Shown here in pieces: positions 54,124 through 61,600 of a stretch of 64,000 bases of DNA; positions within the stretch are counted from its first letter, which is position 1, and every line of letters starts with the position of its first letter. The translations under genes and the position numbers were made by a program. Below the pieces are notes generated by a model that saw nothing but the letters and a program-made list of their open reading frames with translations, did no database searches and was not told the origin of the DNA. Source of the DNA: Roseibium aggregatum (lineage in GTDB: Bacteria > Pseudomonadota > Alphaproteobacteria > Rhizobiales > Stappiaceae); assembly GCF_017309185.1 (NCBI RefSeq), contig NZ_JAEKJZ010000001.1, positions 2,711,573 through 2,775,572 of the forward strand. Direction: 5' to 3'.

Positions 54124-56328
54124 ATGCTGCATCACGATACCGACCCGAACACGCAAGCCGGAACAGTCGGCGAAACGCCGTCTGGCAAGGACCTGCTTGC
54201 GGAAGCACTGAAGTATGTCGCCCGGGTTCATGGGTATCATGTGACGGACAGCGTCATCTGGAGCGGTCTTCCCCAGGAACAGAAAACCTTGTCCGTCGGA
54301 GCCCTGGGGCGGGCGGCGGCGAACTGCGGCCTGAACGCGCTCCCGGACCAGAAGGATCTCGACACGATCCCGCTTGCAGCGCTCCCCTGCATCGTCGTGA
54401 CCCGCAATTCGAGAATGTTCGTTCTGACCGCCATCCACAAGGACAAAGGCACCGTCGAACTTGTCGATCCCGTGGACCTGAAGAGCAAGCTCAATCGTCC
54501 TCTCGATGCGTTCCTGGACGAGTACAGCGGCTATGCGATCTTCTTCCAGCCTGCTGTGGACAAAAGCGGAGAAAGCGCACGCGAACTCGGCGCCAGGGGA
54601 CATTGGTTCTGGAGCACGGTCTCGTCGTACTGGCGGGACTACGTTCACGTGGCGCTGGCCGCGCTGCTGATCAACCTGCTTGCGCTTGCCTCCCCGCTTT
54701 TCACGATGAATGTCTACGACCGTGTCGTTCCCAATTTCGCGATCCCGACCTTGTGGGCCCTCGCGATCGGGGTCATTTTGACCCTCATCTTCGACTTCGT
54801 GCTGAAGATCGCCCGCGGCCAGATCATCAACGTCGCCGGAAAACAGGCGGACAACGAACTGGCCAGCAAAATCTTCGCGCATGCGCTCGCCATAGACTTC
54901 GAGAAACGGCCGGTCAGTTCCGGACAATTCGCCAATCACATCCGCGAATTTGAGACGGTTCGGGAGTTCATAACGTCCTCCTCGCTGGTCTCGCTGATCG
55001 ACCTTTGCTTCATCGGCATCTTCGTCGCGGTTCTGGCGTTGCTGGTCGGACCGCTAGCAATCGTGCCGCTGGTGGCCATTCCCATCGTCCTTGCGATCAG
55101 TCTTTTTGTCCAGGCGCCGCTTTCCGGAGCCATTGAAAAGTCTCATCGGGAAAGCGCGATCCGCCACGCCATCCTGGTGGAAAGCATCGCCAATCTCGAC
55201 ACGGTGCGGGCCCTCAACGCCGAAGGCCGGATGCAGACGAAATGGGAGCGGTCCGTTGCCGCCAGCAGCGCCGCCATCATGACGGGCCGTTTCTGGGCGC
55301 TGATCGCGCAATCGGGAACGGGCCTGGTCCAGGCTTCAGTGTCCATCGGCATCATCGTCTGGGGCGTTTACCTGATCGCAGACGGCGATATCACCATGGG
55401 AGCGCTGATCGCGGCAATGATGCTGTCCGGCCGGGTACTGGCGCCGCTCGCCAACGTCGCCAACACCTTGACCCGCCTTCGCCAGACCATGCATTCATTC
55501 AAGGTCCTGAACGAGGTCATGGCCACCGAGACCGAACGCAAGCCGGGCCGAACCTACATCAACAAGCGCATCGCATCCGGGTCGGTCGAGTTCACGAGCG
55601 TGGACTTCCGTTATCCCGGTGCGGAGAACGACAGCCTGAAAAATGTCTCGTTCAAGATCGGCCCCGGAGAGACTGTCGGCCTGATCGGCCGGGTCGGCTC
55701 GGGAAAAAGCACCATCGGCCGGCTGACCTCCGGCCTCTATTATCCTTCGAACGGCTCCGTCCTGATCGATGGCACGGAAACACGGCAGTTCGATCCGGCG
55801 GATCTCAGATCCAATGTCGGCTTTCTGTCCCAGGACAATGTGCTGTTCAGCGGCACGGTGCGCGAAAACATTGGCGCGGGCGACCCGTTCGCCGATGATG
55901 ACGACCTGATCGAAGCCGCCCGGATCGCGGGCGTCGAGGAATTCATTGCCCAGAATCCGCTCGGCTACGACCTGCAGGTCGGCGAAGGCGGCCGGTTTCT
56001 CTCCGGCGGCCAGAAACAGGCGGTCGCCCTGGCCAGGATCCTGCTCAGGAAACCGCGTGTGCTTTTCCTCGACGAACCCTCCGCCCATCTGGATCTGGCT
56101 TCCGAGCGCCGCCTCATCGCCCGATTGAAGGAGTTCAACAGTCCCGACACGACAGTGATCATCAGCACCCACAGGATGAGCCTGGTCGAACTGACCGACC
56201 GGCTGATCACCCTTGAAGCCGGCAAGGTCGCGCTCGACGGCCCGCGCAAGGAAGTGCTTCGCAAGCTTCAGGAACTGGGTGCGGTCAATGCCGCCAGCCA
56301 GCAGGGCCCGCGAGGTGGCACGGTATGA
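54124..56328 (+). CDS. Type I secretion ABC transporter (LapB-like) with degenerate C39-like domain
   Basis: A 734-residue inner-membrane exporter. Residues about 15-140 form a C39-like domain that lacks a catalytic cysteine at the expected place, as in RTX exporters that do not cleave a leader. The transmembrane domain follows (residues about 165-450), then the ATPase with Walker A GRVGSGKST (about residue 522), signature LSGGQKQ, Walker B VLFLDEPSAHLD and H-loop STHRM. It overlaps the next start by 4 bases. Confidence 0.93.
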   Translation: MLHHDTDPNTQAGTVGETPSGKDLLAEALKYVARVHGYHVTDSVIWSGLPQEQKTLSVGALGRAAANCGLNALPDQKDLDTIPLAALPCIVVTRNSRMFVLTAIHKDKGTVELVDPVDLKSKLNRPLDAFLDEYSGYAIFFQPAVDKSGESARELGARGHWFWSTVSSYWRDYVHVALAALLINLLALASPLFTMNVYDRVVPNFAIPTLWALAIGVILTLIFDFVLKIARGQIINVAGKQADNELASKIFAHALAIDFEKRPVSSGQFANHIREFETVREFITSSSLVSLIDLCFIGIFVAVLALLVGPLAIVPLVAIPIVLAISLFVQAPLSGAIEKSHRESAIRHAILVESIANLDTVRALNAEGRMQTKWERSVAASSAAIMTGRFWALIAQSGTGLVQASVSIGIIVWGVYLIADGDITMGALIAAMMLSGRVLAPLANVANTLTRLRQTMHSFKVLNEVMATETERKPGRTYINKRIASGSVEFTSVDFRYPGAENDSLKNVSFKIGPGETVGLIGRVGSGKSTIGRLTSGLYYPSNGSVLIDGTETRQFDPADLRSNVGFLSQDNVLFSGTVRENIGAGDPFADDDDLIEAARIAGVEEFIAQNPLGYDLQVGEGGRFLSGGQKQAVALARILLRKPRVLFLDEPSAHLDLASERRLIARLKEFNSPDTTVIISTHRMSLVELTDRLITLEAGKVALDGPRKEVLRKLQELGAVNAASQQGPRGGTV

Positions 56329-57638
56329 GCACGGGCGGCTGGAACTACGCCAACGACATCCGCGACATCATCCAGACCAGACCGCCGCGCTACACCACCA
56401 ACGTGGTTCGCATCGGGCTCCTTCTCTTCGTCGTCGCGCTGGTCTGGGCCTATTTCGCCACGCTGGAAGAGGTGACCAGGGGCGACGGCCGGGTGGTCCC
56501 CTCCCGTCAGATCCAGGTCGTTCAGGCGCCGGACACCGGGATCGTGGAAAAGATCCTGGTGCGGGAAGGCGACATTATCGAAGAGGGGCAGCCGCTCATC
56601 GAGATCGACGACACGACCTTTTCCTCCCAGCTCGGTGAAATCCGTCAGCGCCGCTTCGCCCTGCTGGCCCGCATTGCGCGGCTGCAGGCGGAAGCCGACC
56701 GGACGGAGCTCGGCTTCCCCGCCTCATTGAGAGAAGCGGTTCCCACCCTGATTGCCGAGGAACAGAATGTCTTTCGGGACAAGAATACCAGCCTGGAAAA
56801 CGAACTGGGCGTCCTGAGCAATCAGGCCTCGCAGAAAGAGCAGGAATACCAGGAACTCCTGGCGACGAAGACCAAGCTGGACAATGTCATTGAAATCATG
56901 CGGCGCGAGGTCGAGATCAACCAGCGACTGTTCGAGCGCAAGGTCCTGCCAGAAATCGAGTTTTTGAAACTGCAGCGCCAGTTGACGGAAAGCGAAGGCG
57001 AGCTTGAAATCACCAAGGCCTCCGTGAAACGGGCCCTGGCTGCGAAGGAGGAAGCCAGCGAACGCTCGCGCAACGCGGTTTCGACCTTCGTTTCCGAAGC
57101 GAGACAGCAGTTGGCTGAAGCCCGCGGCGAGCTTGCCGTGATCGAGGAAAGCATGAAAGGCGCGGCCGACCGGGTCCGCCGGACTGAGCTGGTTTCCCCC
57201 GTCAAGGGCATCATCAACAAGCTGAACATCACCACAATCGGCGCCGTCGTCCAGCCGGGCGCGGATCTGGTGGAGATCGTCCCCCTGGAAGATACTTTGC
57301 TGATCGAGGCGCAGATCCGACCAAAGGACGTCGCCTTCCTGCATCCGGGCCAGATGGCGCAAGTCAAGATAACCGCTTACGACTATTCCATCTATGGCGG
57401 TTTGGAAGGCAAGCTCGAACGCATTTCCGCGGATACGACGGAAGATGAAGAAGGTAACCGCTTCTTCCGCGTCATGATCAGAACAGATAAAAATTATCTT
57501 GGTTCTGAAACCGATCCTTTACCAATAATACCGGGAATGGTCGCGTCGGTAGATATATTAACCGGCGAGAAAAGCGTTCTCGACTACATCTTGAAGCCGA
57601 TCAAAAAAGTTCGGGACCAGGCACTCCGGGAGCGCTGA
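56325..57638 (+). CDS. Type I secretion periplasmic adaptor, HlyD family (LapC-like)
   Basis: A 437-residue membrane fusion protein. One transmembrane helix near residues 27-45 (GLLLFVVALVWAYFA) is followed by a split biotinyl-lipoyl-like barrel (VRIEEGQPLIEID region), a long coiled-coil hairpin (residues about 110-290) and a C-terminal beta domain with LRISAD-type strands and IIPGMVASVDILTGEKSVLDY. It links the ABC exporter to the TolC-like channel. It is translationally coupled to the ABC gene. Confidence 0.93.
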   Translation: MSTGGWNYANDIRDIIQTRPPRYTTNVVRIGLLLFVVALVWAYFATLEEVTRGDGRVVPSRQIQVVQAPDTGIVEKILVREGDIIEEGQPLIEIDDTTFSSQLGEIRQRRFALLARIARLQAEADRTELGFPASLREAVPTLIAEEQNVFRDKNTSLENELGVLSNQASQKEQEYQELLATKTKLDNVIEIMRREVEINQRLFERKVLPEIEFLKLQRQLTESEGELEITKASVKRALAAKEEASERSRNAVSTFVSEARQQLAEARGELAVIEESMKGAADRVRRTELVSPVKGIINKLNITTIGAVVQPGADLVEIVPLEDTLLIEAQIRPKDVAFLHPGQMAQVKITAYDYSIYGGLEGKLERISADTTEDEEGNRFFRVMIRTDKNYLGSETDPLPIIPGMVASVDILTGEKSVLDYILKPIKKVRDQALRER

Positions 57639-57666
57639 CGTCTCGTTAAAATGAGGCGATCGGCAG

Positions 57667-58629
57667 ATGGAACAGAGTGCGACCGCGCCGGAATATCCGG
57701 CCGCGAACAGAAAAGCTGTGCCTGCCTTGTGGCGGATCGGGCTTGCGGCGCTCGCCCTTCAGGCGTCCTGCGCATCCAGTCCGGCCACGGAAATGGCGGA
57801 TGCCCCATCGGATGCCCGGCCCCTGCTCCAGATCTCCCTGTTTCACCCGGCGCCTTTCGCTACCCACGCAGTTGAATTCCGGTTCGGCTCACCCTTCACG
57901 GCCCGGGAAGTGCGGACCGGTCTTCCGCCCTCTGCTTCCTTCGCGGGAACAGAAATCAGGTCGCCATCCGCCAAGCCGGTGCGTGCACGCCGCAGCCAGG
58001 AAACTGTCGAATGGTCGCCCGGGTCCGTCGGAGAGCGAAAATCCACGTCCCTATTCGGCGCCCTTGGCAATCCGGTGGCGTTGACGCCGGTTTCCGATCG
58101 CTGGCAACGAGCGCTCGGCGGCCTCCGCACCGGCCGTTCGCTCCGCGCGGACTTTCGGGCATATGCCGCCATTCTGGAGCAGGCCGGCAAATCACGGCGC
58201 GGACTGCAGATCCCGAAAGTCAACTACATGGTCAACCGGCTGGTGGCCTACCGACAGGACGGACGTCTCTGGCAAAAGCCTGAATACTGGGCAAGCCCGG
58301 CCGAGACACTGGAAAGGCGCGCGGGCGACTGCGAAGACTACGCCATCCTGAAATACGCCTTGTTGCGCGATCTCGGCATAGCGGACGAAGACATGAGGAT
58401 CGTGGTGTTGCGCGATACGGCGGCGAAACGTCATCACGCGGTTCTCAGCGTGCGCCACGAGGGCAATTGGCTCGTTCTGGACAATCGCTTTTCCCGCGTC
58501 CGCTTCGAACGGGACCTGCCGAATTACCGGGCGCTTTATTCCGTCAATGCCGCCGGCGCATGGTCCCATGTGGCGCAGGCGGGCAATCCGGTGCGCCTCG
58601 CGGCCCGCGTGAGGCCTTCGACCGAATAA
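57667..58629 (+). CDS. lapG: LapG-like periplasmic cysteine protease (BTLCP family)
   Basis: A 320-residue protein with a signal segment ending near LQASC, possibly lipidated. A linker of about 150 residues precedes the catalytic domain. The triad is Cys222 in GDCEDY, His257 in RHHAVLSV and Asp272 in LVLDNRF. LapG cleaves the N-terminus of retained adhesins and frees the cell when c-di-GMP is low. The location in a type I secretion operon that converges with a giant adhesin supports this role. No LapD, the usual inhibitor, is adjacent. Confidence 0.88.
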   Translation: MEQSATAPEYPAANRKAVPALWRIGLAALALQASCASSPATEMADAPSDARPLLQISLFHPAPFATHAVEFRFGSPFTAREVRTGLPPSASFAGTEIRSPSAKPVRARRSQETVEWSPGSVGERKSTSLFGALGNPVALTPVSDRWQRALGGLRTGRSLRADFRAYAAILEQAGKSRRGLQIPKVNYMVNRLVAYRQDGRLWQKPEYWASPAETLERRAGDCEDYAILKYALLRDLGIADEDMRIVVLRDTAAKRHHAVLSVRHEGNWLVLDNRFSRVRFERDLPNYRALYSVNAAGAWSHVAQAGNPVRLAARVRPSTE

Positions 58630-58693
58630 TCCGCTTGGCCCTCTCGCGAATCACGCCGAATGCGGCTGCACCGTGCCGAGAACTTCCAAGCGA

Positions 58694-61600
58694 TTACGCC
58701 CCGGTAACGTCAACCCCGGCTTCCGTGCCGTGGGTGTCAAGCACGATCTGGATCGTCTCGCCCATGGACACGTGATCCTGCAGCACGGCCGCGTCCTGCC
58801 AGCCGTGGTCTGTACCAGCCCCGTCCAGGTCCACCTCGATGCGGATATCTCCGTTGGCATCCAGCTGCGCACGGACAAAATCATCGATGTCGTCACCGGG
58901 ACCGAAAGCCCCGTCCAGAAGCAGTCCGAGATCGAGCTTGTCGCCGTCTTCGAACGTGTAGTCGGTGATCACATCGGCCTCTGCCAGCGAACTCAGAACA
59001 AATGTGTCCGCACCTTCGCCGCCAGTGAGAATATCCGAACCGAGTCCTCCGGCCAGAATATCGTCCCCATCGGTTCCAACCAGGATGTTGTCGCCGTCGT
59101 CACCGGCGATGACCGACGCGGTGATTTTCGGCGTGGCCTGAGGAACGGCCCCGTTCTCCGCATCGGCAACGGGATTTGACTGGCTCTCTGTCGCAGTCGC
59201 GTCTGCTTGCTGAGCTTCGGAGGTTGGAGTGGCGTAAACTTCGTCCGCGCCAAGAACATCCAGCTCCAGTGACCGCGTCACCACGGAACCGTCTTCGAAC
59301 ACCAGCTCGAGCTGCGTGGTATCCGGTCCCTCATAACCTTCATCCGCTGCGAAGGTAACCGTGAAGTCGTCCGTCACGGTGATCTCGCCATGCGCGGGAG
59401 CGCCTGTTACGGCGACCTTCGCCAGCCCGGCGGCAACTTCTTCCGCGGAGGCCGTGTAGAGAACGAGCGCGGCGCCTGCGGCGATCGCGGTTGACTGACG
59501 GGTGGTCTCCTCGCTCTCCCGGCCATCTTCATTCGCGGCACCGAAGGAAAAACCGACATAGGTGCCGTTGCTGCCGTCCGCCCTTGTGAACGTGCCCTCA
59601 GCAAAGACGGTATTGCCGTCGACCGGTTGACTGACAGCGGCGGCTTCAAGGTCGATGGACTCGATGCCCAGTTCACTCAGCCCAATCAGTTCGCCGTCCT
59701 GTACCGCTCCGTCGGAATTGGCGTCGCGCCAGACCTGAATACCCTCGAAGGCGTCATCCCGGGCATCGATAGTGCTGTCGCCATTGTCGTCGAGCGATGC
59801 CAGGGCCTCAAGTGAAGTTTCGAAAGACCCGCCGTTGAAGATCTCGGAAAAGACCTCGGTGCCATTCTCGATCGCGCCGGACCCATCCAGGTCCATGACC
59901 AGAAGCCCGTCCTCCGGCCCGGCCCAGCCGATCTCTTCGAGGTCGCCATCGGCGTCGATATCGAACGCGACGGACGCGGAAAGATCGACGCCATCGCCGT
60001 TCAGATCGAGCGCGATGGGATCGCCCGGCGCAACGACCGACACCTGAAGCTCATAGGTGTAGTCGCTTTCAAAGGGACGATCGGGAAAGCCGCCGAGCTG
60101 AACATAATAGGTGCCGGCATCCAGGGTGGCGCTGAGGTAGGAGTCCAGGGGAAACGCGCTGCCCTCTCCACCGCTGTCCGTGAGGGCATCGTCATTGGAG
60201 GCGATCGTGTTCCCTGCGGCGTCGAGCAGGTTCATCCAGGCATCGTAGTACTGGCTGGCGGAAAAACCGTAGTCGACATCCAGAATGAGCTCTGTGCCGT
60301 CCTCGGATATATCGATCCGGTAGTAGTCCCACTCGCCCTCGGTTCCCTGCGCACTTATGGTAACGGAGGGGTTCTGCTGGGAGTCGCCGATATCGGGGTC
60401 TTGAGAAGTAACGAAATTCAGCCCCGTCAGATCGAAGGCCGTGCCCAAGGTGGTCCCTGCGGACGTCCCGATCTCATAGGTAACCGCGTAAGCCAGCTCG
60501 TTGGCGCCATTGATCGTCACCGAAACCAGGCTGGACGTCCCATCCTCGGTGTAGACGGTGAAGGTGTCGGCCAGCGTTTCGCCGGCATCCAGATCCAGCA
60601 GCGCCTCATGGTTTTTGTCGAGCGTGTAGGTCCACTGACCGCCGGCCGTTACCGTGAAGGTGCCGTAACCGTTGTCGCTTGCAGCCGGCTGGTCAACCGT
60701 CTGCCAGACATCGTCGGCATTGTCGCTGTCCGAATGGTCGAGGTCACCGGTCACGACCGTGACACCGTCTTCGGCAACCGAACCGCTGGTCTCGCCACTC
60801 ACCTCGGCAGGATCGTTGACCGATTGAACGGTCACGGTGACGCCTGCCGTGTTCGAACCGCCCTGGCCGTCTTCGAGCGTGTATTCGAAACTGTCGGTTC
60901 CGTTGAAATCGGCAGCCGGCGTGTAGATGAAATCGCCGTTCTCGAAGATCTGAACGACACCATTGGCGGTCGCCTTGGTCTCCGCGACCACACTCAGCGA
61001 GCCGCCATCCAGATCCAGATCGGCCCCTTCACCGTTGTCGGCCAGGACATTTCCGAGGATGCCACCCACCTGATCCTCTTCGCCGGAAACCGCATCGCCA
61101 TAGGCAATCGGCGGCAGATTGACGACGGTTTCGTTCTGCGTACCGGCATCGGTCACGAAGACCGGCGTTTCGCCCGTGAAGACGACAGTGCTGCCGTCTT
61201 CGAAGGAAACCATCCGTTCGCCGGAGCCGGACACTTCCACGCCGCTGACAATCCGGCCGGTGATATCGAAGACATCGGACGCGCGGGCACCTTCGATCCG
61301 GTCGTTGCCGCCATTGGAAACAAACAAGATGTGCTGCTCGCCCCCGGCGTTGCTGCCGGTGAAATCGGAGACATTGATGACGTCGTCGCCCGTGGTCCCG
61401 ACGATGGTGATCGTCGCCGCGTCAAGGTCGGTGGACGAGAAGTCTCCGGACACGGTGACGCCGATGCCCGGGCCGGACGGCGAGACGGACGCGCCATCGA
61501 TGACGATATCGTCGATGTTTTGAAGTTGCGCCACGATCTCATAGCCGCCGCCGTTCACCGCGCGCGAAACGATGATCTCCGTGCCGCCGGCAAGGCTTGC

